DNA of 64,000 bases from JBEIHX01 sp040381075 (GTDB taxonomy: Bacteria; Pseudomonadota; Alphaproteobacteria; Caulobacterales; Aquidulcibacteraceae). The stretch spans positions 17,572 through 81,571 of the forward strand of contig JBEIHX010000015.1 in the NCBI GenBank assembly GCA_040381075.1. The letters are read 5' to 3'. Positions 16,820-25,575 of this stretch are shown here, one piece after another. The notes beneath the pieces are model-generated. The model did not search any database. It worked only from the letters and a program-made list of their open reading frames with translations, and had not been told where the DNA came from. How positions within the stretch are numbered: position 1 is the first letter of the stretch; the number at the start of each line of letters is the position of its first letter. The position numbers were made by a program, and so were the translations under genes.

Positions 16820-17869
16820 ATGACCTTGTGTGCTGATCTGTTCTGGTCCTTCCGCAGTCCCTATTCGTACATCGCCACGCCAAGACTGCGCGCGCTCGCC
16901 GAAGGCTATGACGTCGCCCTGGCAGTACGCCCGGTCTATCCGATCGCGGTGCGGATCGACGGCTTCTTCAAGTCGCTTGACCCTTTGTGGATTCCCTACC
17001 TGATGCGCGACTCGTATCGCGAAGCCCAACGCGCGGGTCTGATGATCCGCTGGCCGCGTCCGGATCCAATCATGATGAATGCAGCGACCGGGGAGGTGGC
17101 GGAGCGGCAGCCTTACATTGCCCGCCTGACCCGCCTGGGCGTTCTGGCGGCGGAACAGGGCAAGGGTCTTGCTTTCCTGGATGAGGTGTCGCGCACTCTC
17201 TGGTCCGGCGGGGTGGATGGCTGGAATGAGGGGCCGCATCTGGCGCAGGCGGCGGCGCGTGCAGGGCTTGATCTCACGGCGCTTGACGCTCAGGCAGAGG
17301 CTGACTCCGACAGGCTGGAAGCGGTCATCGCTGCAAATCAGGCGGCGCAGCGCGCAGCAGGCCACTGGGGCGTTCCACTGCTTGTCTTCAATGGCGAACC
17401 CTTTTTCGGTCAGGACCGGATCGACTCGCTTTTGTGGCGGATGCGCGCGGCAGGCCTGAAGGCTCGACGGGGACCTGCGCTGCGCCCCGAGCCGCTCGTC
17501 GGCGTCTGGCGCCTCGACCGCTGGGAAGCACGGTTTGAGGACGGCGGAGTGTCGTTTCCCATGGGCGAGGACGCCACGGGCCAGATCATCTACGAAGCGC
17601 ATGGCGTAATGTCGGCGATGCTGCAGCGGGCCTCCGGCGAGGCTGGGCCGGCGGGCCGCTTTGTGGCGTACTCAGGCGCGTGGCGCCTTGCTGCGGGCGA
17701 GGTTCGCCATGAGGTGTCCTTCGCCTCTCGACCGGACTGGATCGGGGCCACGCTGACGCGCAGCGCGCACTGGAGCGATGACGGCGCTCTTCATCTGGAA
17801 ACGCCGCCGGAAATCACTCCGCGCGGACGCGCGTACCGCCAGATCCTGACCTGGCGGCGCGACAGGTAG
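16820..17869 (+). CDS. HCCA isomerase / DsbA-like domain fused to a lipocalin-like domain
   Basis: A 349-residue protein with two parts. Residues 1 to about 215 match the 2-hydroxychromene-2-carboxylate isomerase group of the DsbA/kappa-GST fold: FWSFRSPYSYIA at the start (Ser of the glutathione site), YPIAVRIDGF, and GVPLLVFNGEPFFGQDRIDSL near the end. Residues about 225-345 look like a lipocalin-like domain: LVGVWRLDRWEARF, TGQIIYEAHGVMSAML and SGAWRLAAGEV. Isomerases of this group act in naphthalene-type degradation using glutathione. The fusion suggests that the second domain binds a hydrophobic product. No signal peptide. The link to the Rieske oxygenases upstream is only suggestive. Confidence 0.82.
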   Translation: MTLCADLFWSFRSPYSYIATPRLRALAEGYDVALAVRPVYPIAVRIDGFFKSLDPLWIPYLMRDSYREAQRAGLMIRWPRPDPIMMNAATGEVAERQPYIARLTRLGVLAAEQGKGLAFLDEVSRTLWSGGVDGWNEGPHLAQAAARAGLDLTALDAQAEADSDRLEAVIAANQAAQRAAGHWGVPLLVFNGEPFFGQDRIDSLLWRMRAAGLKARRGPALRPEPLVGVWRLDRWEARFEDGGVSFPMGEDATGQIIYEAHGVMSAMLQRASGEAGPAGRFVAYSGAWRLAAGEVRHEVSFASRPDWIGATLTRSAHWSDDGALHLETPPEITPRGRAYRQILTWRRDR

Positions 17870-17924
17870 CCGCAAGGTCAAAGCTTCGCTGGGCGCCTAA
17901 CATCGCCCGGCGCGGGAGGATGTC

Positions 17925-20171
17925 ATGAAGCGTATCTGGCTGCTTGGAGGCGGATTTCTTGCGGTCGCAGCAATGCTCCTGCTCGGCTTCTGGTTCGGCG
18001 CGCAGGGCGGCTGGCTGGGGGTTGAGCGCGATGCGGGCGTCATCCGCGGGCCAGCGCTGCCGCGCCCGGCCGTGCTCGCCCGCATCGAGGCCGACGCACG
18101 CGCCGCCCCTGACCGGGCGTCACGACAGATCCTGTTCGGCGATCTGCATGTCCACACCACCTATTCAACAGACGCCTTTCAGTGGGCCTTGCCCCTCAAT
18201 GGCGGCCAGGGCGCCCATCCCGTAGCGGATGCATGCGACTTCGCACGCTATTGTTCCCAACTCGACTTCTGGGCGATCACCGACCATGCGGAAGCCAGCA
18301 CCCCCCTGCGTTGGACCCGCACGAAGGACTCGCTGCGACAGTGCCAAAGGATCGCCGGCGAGGGCCCGGATCCGGATCTTATCACGTTCGCCGGTTTCGA
18401 ATGGACGCAGGTCGGCCGTCTGCCACAGGAGCATTACGGTCATAAGAACGTGATCTTCCGCGACCTTGATGATGCGGCGATCGCCGCGCGCCCCATTGCG
18501 GCGGCCGGGCTGCCCACCAACATCCTGCGCAAGCAGGCGACAGGCGTGCCGTCGATTGTGCCGCTGCGCGACCTCGCCCATGCGCGGGATTACTTCGACT
18601 TCAACTGGTTCATCCGCAACATCCAGGAGGTGCCGGACTGCGATCCCGCCCTCCCCTCCAATCAGCTGTCACCGAACTGTTTTGAAGAGGCTGCAACACC
18701 GGGTGAACTGATGCGCCGGCTCGACGAGCAGAAGCTGTCGCCCCTCATCATCCCGCATGGAACGTCCTGGGGGTTCTACACCCCGCCTGGCGTGACCTGG
18801 GACAAGGCGCTGGACGCCCAGCAGCACCCGGAGCGCCTCACCCTGATCGAGGTCTATTCCGGACACGGCAATTCTGAGGAATATCGCGCCTGGCGGGACG
18901 TCCTGCCCAATCCGGATGGCGTGACGGCGGTGTGTCCGGCCCCGTCATCGACCTACACACCGTCATGCTGGCGCGCCGGAGAGATCATTGAACAACGCTG
19001 CAGGGACGCGGGCCTCGGCGCTGGGGAATGCACGAAGCGGGCCGCCCAGGCGCGCAGCGACTACGCCAATATGGGCGTGGCCGGTCATCTCGCCGTCACC
19101 GGCGAGACGCCCGAGGACTGGCTCGATGCCGGACAATGCACTGATTGCTTCCTGCCCCCCTTCAATCACCGGCCCACCACGAGCGTCCAGGCGGGGCTGG
19201 CGACGACGCGCTTCAACCCGGACGGATCGGTGGCCGCGCGGTTCACCTGGGGTTTCATCGGGTCTTCAGACAATCATCGCGCGCGGCCAGGCACCGGGTA
19301 CAAACAGGTCGACCGCCGGCGCAACACGGAATCGGCAGGCCCGATCAGCCCCGCCTGGCGGCGCATGGTGGTGCGCGACAATGCGCCGCCCGAACCGGTG
19401 TCGAAACCGATTGCCCGCGAAGAGCTGATGAGGGTTGCAAGTTTCAATCTGACCGAATTCGAACGGCAGAGCTCTTTCTTCCTCACCGGCGGCCTTGTGG
19501 CGGCCCATGTCGATCAGCGCTCGCGGGCGGGCGTCTGGGATGCGCTGCAGCGGCGGGAGGTTTACGCCACCTCGGGTCAACGCATTCTGCTTTGGTTTGA
19601 TCATGTTGATCCGCGCGGCCGGCGCCTCGCCATGGGCGGCCAGACGGCGCAGGCGGGCGCCCCGCGCTTCGAGGTGCGTGCGGTCGGTGCGCTCAAACAG
19701 AAACCAGGCTGCCCCGATTTTGCGACCAAAGGCCTTGATGGCGAGCGCATCGCGACACTGTGCTCAGGCGAGTGCTTCAACCCGTCCGACGAACGCTCCC
19801 TCATTACACGGATCGAAGTTGTGCGGATCCGTCCGCAGGCGCGCCCTGGCGAGCCGCTCGACGGTCTGATCCAGGATCCCTATCTCGTGCATGAGTGCGA
19901 CGCTGATCGCAACGGCTGCAGCTTCAGTTTCTCGGATCCCGACTTCGCAACCGGACGACGCGATACGATCTATTATGTGCGCGCGATCCAGGAGCCAGAG
20001 CCGATGATCAACGCCAAGCCGATCCGCTGCGAGCGCGGCCCGGACGGCGCATGCGTCCGGGCAAAGCTGTGCTATGGCGACTATCGTTCGGGCAGCGACG
20101 AATGCGAAGCGCCGGCTGAGCCGCGCGCGTGGTCTTCGCCGATTTATGTCGCGTATGGCCAAGCGCCCTGA
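17925..20171 (+). CDS. Exported DUF3604 protein, PHP-like, cysteine-rich
   Basis: A 748-residue protein with an N-terminal membrane anchor/signal segment (residues 5-28) and a long DUF3604 domain. Metal-type motifs as in PHP/amidohydrolase-like folds are visible: FGDLHVHTTYSTDAF, FWAITDHAE, IIPHGTSWGF, EVYSGHGNSE and GSSDNHRARPG. The exported part has 20 cysteines, many close pairs (QCTDC, LCSGEC), pointing to disulfide bonds. GGGAGGA precedes the ATG. It overlaps by about 26 bases with the peptidyl-prolyl isomerase gene and is followed by HupE/UreJ, a recurring trio. Biochemical function unknown; a metal-dependent hydrolase in the periplasm is the best guess. Confidence 0.85.
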   Translation: MKRIWLLGGGFLAVAAMLLLGFWFGAQGGWLGVERDAGVIRGPALPRPAVLARIEADARAAPDRASRQILFGDLHVHTTYSTDAFQWALPLNGGQGAHPVADACDFARYCSQLDFWAITDHAEASTPLRWTRTKDSLRQCQRIAGEGPDPDLITFAGFEWTQVGRLPQEHYGHKNVIFRDLDDAAIAARPIAAAGLPTNILRKQATGVPSIVPLRDLAHARDYFDFNWFIRNIQEVPDCDPALPSNQLSPNCFEEAATPGELMRRLDEQKLSPLIIPHGTSWGFYTPPGVTWDKALDAQQHPERLTLIEVYSGHGNSEEYRAWRDVLPNPDGVTAVCPAPSSTYTPSCWRAGEIIEQRCRDAGLGAGECTKRAAQARSDYANMGVAGHLAVTGETPEDWLDAGQCTDCFLPPFNHRPTTSVQAGLATTRFNPDGSVAARFTWGFIGSSDNHRARPGTGYKQVDRRRNTESAGPISPAWRRMVVRDNAPPEPVSKPIAREELMRVASFNLTEFERQSSFFLTGGLVAAHVDQRSRAGVWDALQRREVYATSGQRILLWFDHVDPRGRRLAMGGQTAQAGAPRFEVRAVGALKQKPGCPDFATKGLDGERIATLCSGECFNPSDERSLITRIEVVRIRPQARPGEPLDGLIQDPYLVHECDADRNGCSFSFSDPDFATGRRDTIYYVRAIQEPEPMINAKPIRCERGPDGACVRAKLCYGDYRSGSDECEAPAEPRAWSSPIYVAYGQAP

Positions 20172-21018
20172 ACATGCGCGCCTGGCGCTGATCGCCGCAG
20201 GGGCGCTGGGGCTTGCGGCGGCGCTGTGGAGTGCGCTGCGACCGGGCGACTTTGCACCGCTTGGGCGGGGCGCGGCGGTCATCGCGCGTGTCGATGGCGC
20301 GGAGGTCCTGCGTTCGGACTACGAGCTTGCAGTGGAGGCTCTCACCCTCGACAAGCGCAATCCCCTCACGCAGGAGGACCGCGCACGCGCGCTGGAACGT
20401 CTGATCGACGAAGCGCTTCTGGTGCGGCGCGGCATTGACATGGGGCTCGCCGAGACCGATCCCGCAGCGCGCAAGGCCATCGTCCAGGCCATGTTGCAGT
20501 TTGCGATCGCATCGGCGGCAGCCCGCACGCCGGCGCCAGGCGAGCTTGATGCATTCGTCCGGGCGCGCCCCGATCTGCTGCGTGGACAGGATTCCGTTCG
20601 GGTGCGCATCGCCGCCCTGGATGACGGCGATGGCGCCGGCGCAGCGCGGTTTCGCGCCGCCATCGCCGCAGGCGGCGGCTTCAACGAAGCGGTTGCTGCG
20701 GCGAACGCGCGCATCGAGCCGACGCCTGATGCGCTCATCCCGCTCGACCGGCTCGCCGGGGTGGCTGGACCGAGCGTGCGCGACGCCGCGGCGCAGTTGT
20801 CCGCCGGCGATGTCGCAGGCCCTCTTCGCACCGGCGGGCGGGTGGTGTTCATTCACGTGATCGAGCGGCGGCCCGCGCCGAGCCTGGACGCGCCTGCCGC
20901 GCGCGCCGCGGCGGAAGCGGCGTGGCGGCGCGAAGTCGAAGCGGAAGCGGTAGACGCCCAGATTGCAGCCCTGCGTCGACGCGCCGCCATTGTACGGGCT
21001 CCGGATGCGCCGTCGTGA
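20146..21018 (+). CDS. PpiC/SurA-type peptidyl-prolyl isomerase-like protein
   Basis: A 290-residue protein with one N-terminal membrane segment, a SurA-N-like helical part (VLRSDYELAVEALTL, then RALERLIDEALLVRRGIDMG) and a parvulin-like C-terminal part with RVVFIHVIERRPAP. It would assist folding of exported proteins in the periplasm. The start is uncertain: ATG at 20146 or 20155, both inside the end of the DUF3604 gene, with no clear ribosome binding site, suggesting translational coupling. The end overlaps the GTG start of the HupE-like gene by 4 bases. Its likely client is the Cys-rich DUF3604 protein next door; that is inference. Confidence 0.8.
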   Translation: MSRMAKRPEHARLALIAAGALGLAAALWSALRPGDFAPLGRGAAVIARVDGAEVLRSDYELAVEALTLDKRNPLTQEDRARALERLIDEALLVRRGIDMGLAETDPAARKAIVQAMLQFAIASAAARTPAPGELDAFVRARPDLLRGQDSVRVRIAALDDGDGAGAARFRAAIAAGGGFNEAVAAANARIEPTPDALIPLDRLAGVAGPSVRDAAAQLSAGDVAGPLRTGGRVVFIHVIERRPAPSLDAPAARAAAEAAWRREVEAEAVDAQIAALRRRAAIVRAPDAPS

Positions 21019-22217
21019 GGGGCATCCTGAGGCGCAGCCTCGTCACGCTTGCGCTCCTTGCAGGTCTCGCCGCCCCGGTCTGGGCCCACACCGCGAGCCG
21101 GTCGTTTTCTGTATGGTCCGTTGACGGAACACTTCTGACAGGCGTGATTTCCACCGACGCGCGGCGGGTCACCCAGCTTCCGGCGACGCCCCCGGCGCAG
21201 CCAGGCGACTTCACCGCCGCGCTCGCGGCGCATGTGCGCGACACTGTCTCCGCGCGCCAGGCTGGCGCGCCGTGCGATCCGCCGGTGGTTGAGCCGCTCC
21301 CGGGCCTGGGTCCAGGCGATGTCCGGGTTGAGGCGCGTATCCGCTGCCCCCGCCCGATCTCGGCAGCGCCCGTTTTCCTCACCATCGCGGTGTTCCGCGA
21401 GGTGTCGCCGAGTCACGTTCATTACCTGCGCGCGGACATTCCTGGAGACGCGCCGCTCGACACTGCGCTGACCGCTGCGCGCCCCACCGTCGAGCTGACA
21501 GCAGGCCATACGCTCACATCATTTTTCGGGTTCGTGCTCAGCGGGGCGGAGCATGTCCTGGGCGGCCTGGACCACATCGCCTTCCTGCTGGCGCTGACGC
21601 TGCTGGCCGGGCGCGCGCGTGGCGCGGCCCTGGCCGCCACCGGTTTCACGCTTGGCCATTCCATCACCCTGGCGCTGGCCGCGCTCGGCCTGGCGCATCC
21701 GCACGAGGCCGCCATTGAGGCGTTGATCGGCTTCACGGTGGCCTTCGCCGCCGCTGAGGCGCTGCGCACGCGCATCGGCGCAGACCTGCGACTGAGCGTT
21801 GCGGGCGCGGCGCTGACCGCTCTTACCCCGTTTGCTGCACGCCTTATTGGCGGCGATCCGCCGGGAATTCTCGTCTATCTCGGCGCAGCGCTGTTCGTCC
21901 TTGGGGCGGGCGCGCTCAAGCCAGTCGAGATCCAGCGCAGCACGCCGCTGCTTGCCGCCCTGTTCGGACTGGTCCACGGGGCCGGTTTCGCAGGCGCGCT
22001 CGGGGCGCTCGAACTGCCGCGCGATCGTCTGGTCGGCGCCCTTCTCGGCTTCAACATCGGGGTGGAAATCGGGCAGTTCGTCGCACTGGCCTGCTTCGGC
22101 CTTGTCTTTCTGGCGGCGCGCCGATCGCCTCACGCCTGGCAGGCGAGCATGGCTGTCGGCGCGGCCTGCGGGCTGTTTGCGCTCGGCGTATTCTGGTTTG
22201 TCGCGCGCAGCCTGTAG
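21015..22217 (+). CDS. HupE/UreJ-family membrane protein
   Basis: A 400-residue protein starting with GTG (21015). It has a signal peptide ending near APVWAHT, a soluble exported part of about 130 residues, and a C-terminal membrane domain with His/Asp-rich motifs: GAEHVLGGLDHIAFLLAL, GFTLGHSITLAL and LVHGAGFAGAL, which define the HupE/UreJ_2 family. HupE and UreJ members are nickel/cobalt permease-like proteins. Third gene in the operon with DUF3604 and PpiC (4-base overlap). The trio may serve uptake of a metal or processing of a metal-dependent exported enzyme; the exact cargo is not known. Confidence 0.88.
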   Translation: MRGILRRSLVTLALLAGLAAPVWAHTASRSFSVWSVDGTLLTGVISTDARRVTQLPATPPAQPGDFTAALAAHVRDTVSARQAGAPCDPPVVEPLPGLGPGDVRVEARIRCPRPISAAPVFLTIAVFREVSPSHVHYLRADIPGDAPLDTALTAARPTVELTAGHTLTSFFGFVLSGAEHVLGGLDHIAFLLALTLLAGRARGAALAATGFTLGHSITLALAALGLAHPHEAAIEALIGFTVAFAAAEALRTRIGADLRLSVAGAALTALTPFAARLIGGDPPGILVYLGAALFVLGAGALKPVEIQRSTPLLAALFGLVHGAGFAGALGALELPRDRLVGALLGFNIGVEIGQFVALACFGLVFLAARRSPHAWQASMAVGAACGLFALGVFWFVARSL

Positions 22218-22392
22218 CCCGGGATCGCAGCGCGTCTGCGCCCGGTCTGGCGGCCCGTTCAGGCCTCGACCCGGAACCCGGGTCAGGCGCATGGTCACAG
22301 GACATGCGGCGGCGCTGGCGGGCGTCGCGCACCGCGGCCGCAGGACGCGCGCAGGCCGCCGTACGATCTCAGGCTGCAGTGCGATCGCTTAC

Positions 22393-23292
22393 TCAGGGCG
22401 TCCAGCGGGCATAGATTGCGGTCGGCAGCAGGCGCGCGTCATCGGCATGGGGCAGCATCATCTCGCCGCAGACGATAGACCCCCCAAGTCCGTCAAAGGC
22501 GGCCGCGAGGCTTTGCGCGACGGCGACGTAGGACAGGCGAACCGCGTAGACGGTGAGCACGACGAAGGCAGCCCTGTCGGACAGGACGGCGCGCACCGCC
22601 GCCAGCAGGGGCGCGAGCCCGTCCTCCAGCGTCCAGACCTCGCCATTTGGGCCGCGGCCATGCTTGGGAGGATCAAGAAACACCCCATCGTACCGCTTGC
22701 CGCGCCGCGCCTCGCGGGCGGTAAACGCCAGCGCATCATCGCAGATCCAGCGGATCCTGGCGTCTGAGAGCCCCGAGAGAGCCTGGTTCTCCCGTGCGTA
22801 GCCTATCGCCTTCCTGGAGGCGTCGACGTGCGTCACCTGGGCGCCGGAGGCCACGCAGGCGAGGCTGGCGAGACCGGTATAGCCGAACAGGTTCAGCACC
22901 GCGGCCTGCGGGGGCGCATGCGACAGACGCTCGCGGGCGTACCGCCAGTGCACGGAGTGCTCAGGAAAGACGCCGAGATGGCGAAATGGGGTGCAGCGGG
23001 CGGCGAACGTCAGGTCCTCCCAGCGCATGGTCCACTGCTCGGGCAGGGAGCGCTCGATGCGCCAGCGTCCCTGTTCATCCCCATCGACGCCCTGGAATCG
23101 CGCGTCGGCGCGCCAGTCAGGCCTGCGGGCAGGCCAGAACGCCTGCGGCTCAGGGCGCTCAAAGCAGAATGGGCCGTAGCGCTCCAGCTTTCGCCCGACG
23201 CCGGAATCGAGCAGGGCGAAGTCCCGCCAATCGTCCGCAACAAGGATTTCGGGCCGTATCAGGCCACTGAGGTCAGGCGCGTGCGCCATCAT
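22393..23292 (-). CDS. Class I SAM-dependent methyltransferase, rRNA (RlmI/K-like)
   Basis: A 299-residue methyltransferase. It has the SAM motif VLNLFGYTGLASLAC, an acidic motif II in THVDASRKAIGYARENQ and the catalytic motif FLDPPKHGRG, as in RlmI/RlmKL-type large subunit rRNA cytosine methyltransferases. No N-terminal PUA domain is seen. The start is taken at 23292 (two ATG codons in a row); it overlaps the upstream SpoU gene's end by about 20 bases, indicating co-translation. The partner gene is also an RNA methyltransferase, so both probably modify ribosomal RNA. Confidence 0.85.
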   Translation of the reverse strand: MMAHAPDLSGLIRPEILVADDWRDFALLDSGVGRKLERYGPFCFERPEPQAFWPARRPDWRADARFQGVDGDEQGRWRIERSLPEQWTMRWEDLTFAARCTPFRHLGVFPEHSVHWRYARERLSHAPPQAAVLNLFGYTGLASLACVASGAQVTHVDASRKAIGYARENQALSGLSDARIRWICDDALAFTAREARRGKRYDGVFLDPPKHGRGPNGEVWTLEDGLAPLLAAVRAVLSDRAAFVVLTVYAVRLSYVAVAQSLAAAFDGLGGSIVCGEMMLPHADDARLLPTAIYARWTP

Positions 23293-24088
23293 AACCGCTC
23301 CGTCGCCAGAGGTCATAAAGGGTCACGGCGGTGGCCACCGCGAGATTGAGGCTGTCGGCGCGCCCACGCATGGGGATTTTGACCAGCGCATCACAGCGCT
23401 GCGCCATGGCGTCCGGCAGGCCCGATTGCTCGTTGCCCATCAGCAGGATCACCGGAGCGCCGAGCGGGGCCGCATGATGGGGAACGGCGCCTTTCAGATG
23501 CGCGCCGATGAGGACGCCGCCCTGGCGCTGCCGCCAGGCCATGAAGTCATCAAACCTGGCCCGCGCGATGGGCGCAGCGAAGATTGAGCCCATGCTTGCC
23601 CGCACCGCCTCCGGAGAATAGGGATCGCAGCAGTCATCGATCAGGATGACCGCGTCAGCGCCAACGCTGTCCACGGTGCGCAGGATCGTTCCAAGATTTC
23701 CTGGATCCTTGATCGCCTGCAGGGCGACCACGCACCAGCCTGCGCGCGCGTCGATCTGCTCCAGCGGCGTGAAACGTTGACGGTAGGCTCCAATAACGTT
23801 TTGTGGGTTGTCACGGCGCGCGATGCTTTCAAGCAGACGCTCGCTTGTCTGGATCAGGCGCACGCTGTGTGTTTCGGCCTGGGTCACAAGGCGCGCCACG
23901 GCCGGACGCGCGAGCGCCTCGCCTGAGAAGACGAGGATGTCCGGCCAGACGCCAAGTTCGGCGGCCTCGGCGACGAGGCGCGCCCCTTCGGCGAGAAAAA
24001 GACCCGTTTCCTGGCGGGTTTTCTTCCGATCCAGGCTGCGGATGGTCTTGATCAGCGGGTTGGCTGCGCTGGTGATGACGGTTCGCAT
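23273..24088 (-). CDS. TrmH/SpoU-family RNA 2'-O-methyltransferase
   Basis: A 271-residue enzyme with a small N-terminal substrate-binding domain (NPLIKTIRSLDRKKTRQETG, FLAEGARLVAEA) and a SPOUT domain. The three SPOUT motifs are seen: NLGTILRTVDSVGADAVIL, VILLMGNEQSGLP, and the knot region IPMRGRADSLNLAVATAVTL. It methylates ribose 2'-OH in rRNA or tRNA using SAM. Which base is not evident; RlmB-like and TsnR-like proteins have the same layout. The gene runs in one unit with the downstream methyltransferase. Confidence 0.9.
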   Translation of the reverse strand: MRTVITSAANPLIKTIRSLDRKKTRQETGLFLAEGARLVAEAAELGVWPDILVFSGEALARPAVARLVTQAETHSVRLIQTSERLLESIARRDNPQNVIGAYRQRFTPLEQIDARAGWCVVALQAIKDPGNLGTILRTVDSVGADAVILIDDCCDPYSPEAVRASMGSIFAAPIARARFDDFMAWRQRQGGVLIGAHLKGAVPHHAAPLGAPVILLMGNEQSGLPDAMAQRCDALVKIPMRGRADSLNLAVATAVTLYDLWRRSGYDGARA

Positions 24089-24175
24089 GGATCCTGCATG
24101 GGACGAGGCTGGCTTCGGGCGCCGGCGGGCTTACGTTCGGGCGCCTTTGCCTCCAGCACCAGACGCCAGAACCCC

Positions 24176-24290
24176 GAGCTCAGGTGGTGGGAGCTCAGGT
24201 GATGGGAGCTCAGGTGACGGGAGTTCGGACGGGGAGAGTTTAGGCAGCGGGAGTTCAGGCAGCGGGAGTTCAGGCAACAGGCGTTCATGG
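24176..24290. repeat. 15-bp tandem repeat, about 7.6 copies
   Basis: The unit is GAGCTCAGGTGATGG in the first copies and drifts to GAGTTCAGGCAGCGG later. It lies in the 312-bp gap between the divergent SpoU gene and the OmpA gene. The gap also has a possible weak promoter for ompA (TTCCCG, 17 bases, TACGCT, ending about 24351). No gene seen. Confidence 0.88.
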
Positions 24291-24400
24291 GAGGTGCGCT
24301 CGCGGAACAGGCGCGCACGCTGGGTATCACGTCGTTCCCGTGCGACAAAAGACTTGTTACGCTGCACCGGCACCGCAGAACGCGAAAGGACGCAAATTCC

Positions 24401-25549
24401 GTGCGCATGGCCCGCCCAGTCGTCAAGCTCGACCGGCCGCTCGGGGTCATTCTGGTCGGCGTGATCCTCTTCCTGCTGTTCGGCTGGTGGGCGACGCAGC
24501 ACAGCTTCGCCAGCGCCGGCGCGATCGCGGCGAAACTGGAGCGGCGGGCGAATGAGGCCTTGATGACGGCTGGACTGGGCTTCGCCAGCGTCGAGATGCG
24601 GGGCCAGCGCGCCGTGGTCACTGGCGCGCCGCCGGACCCGGGCGCGCGCAAGCGCGTCCTGGCGCTGGTGCGCGCGTCAACGTGGGGCGGCGGACGGGCG
24701 CTTGGCGGCGTCACCCGCGTCGATGACCGCATGGCTCCTGCCGAAGGCCCTGCGCGGCGCATGTGGAGTGCGGTGCGCACTCCAGGACGCATCACGCTCG
24801 CTGGCGACGCGCCGAGCCCTGCTGCGCGCGAGGCCCTGGTGCGCCAGGCGCGCGCCCTGTTTCCGACAATCCGCGTCGTAGATGACATGAGCATCACACC
24901 GACGGCCCCGCCGGCGCCTGGATCCGATGCTGGCGCCATCGGGCAAGCCGACTGGTTTACCATGGCGCGCTTCGGCATTGACCACATCCGCGATCTGCCG
25001 GACGGCGAAGCGATCATCACCGACAGCTCCTTTGTGCTGCGCGGCACGGCGCGAAACACCGCCGAGGTTAAGGCGCTCACCGCGGACATGAGCGCGATTT
25101 CACCGAAATGGACCTGGGAAAACGCCGTCGTGGCCCCGCTGGAGATCCCGGAGATCTCAGGGATCGACCTCAGCGACGCCAGCCAGGAAGCGTGCCAGGA
25201 GAGCCTGAAGGGCATCATGGCGCAGAACACGATCACCTTTGAAACCGGAAAGGCGGTCTTGACATCCCAGTCCGTCACGGTGCTGGAAAAGCTCGTCTGG
25301 GTCGCCAAGCGCTGCCAGAGCTTCCGCATCGACATCTCCGGGCATACGGACAATGTCGGCTCGCGCGCGGTCAACATGGCGCTATCGCGGGCCCGCGCCC
25401 AGGCGGTGGGCGACTATCTGGTTGCGCAGGGCGTCTCGCGCGACCGGCTGACCATCCAGGGGCTTGGCCCCGACCGGCCGGCTGCGTCCAACGCAACGCC
25501 TGCAGGTCAGGCCCGCAACCGTCGCATCGAATTCACGGTGCGCACATGA
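24401..25549 (+). CDS. OmpA-family peptidoglycan-binding protein
   Basis: A 382-residue protein with an N-terminal membrane anchor (LGVILVGVILFLLFGWWA), a middle part of about 250 residues with two BON-like alternating segments, and a C-terminal OmpA/MotB domain. The domain shows NTITFETGKAVLTSQS, DISGHTDNVGSRAVN and ALSRARAQAVGDYLV, including the Asp and Arg that bind diaminopimelate. It thus ties the inner membrane to peptidoglycan. The start is GTG 24401, 10 bases after AAAGGA, or ATG 24407. The next gene, a coiled-coil protein, starts 26 bp later and is probably its partner. Confidence 0.85.
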   Translation: MRMARPVVKLDRPLGVILVGVILFLLFGWWATQHSFASAGAIAAKLERRANEALMTAGLGFASVEMRGQRAVVTGAPPDPGARKRVLALVRASTWGGGRALGGVTRVDDRMAPAEGPARRMWSAVRTPGRITLAGDAPSPAAREALVRQARALFPTIRVVDDMSITPTAPPAPGSDAGAIGQADWFTMARFGIDHIRDLPDGEAIITDSSFVLRGTARNTAEVKALTADMSAISPKWTWENAVVAPLEIPEISGIDLSDASQEACQESLKGIMAQNTITFETGKAVLTSQSVTVLEKLVWVAKRCQSFRIDISGHTDNVGSRAVNMALSRARAQAVGDYLVAQGVSRDRLTIQGLGPDRPAASNATPAGQARNRRIEFTVRT

Positions 25550-25575
25550 CGCCCAGGAAACTCTGAGGACAGAAT

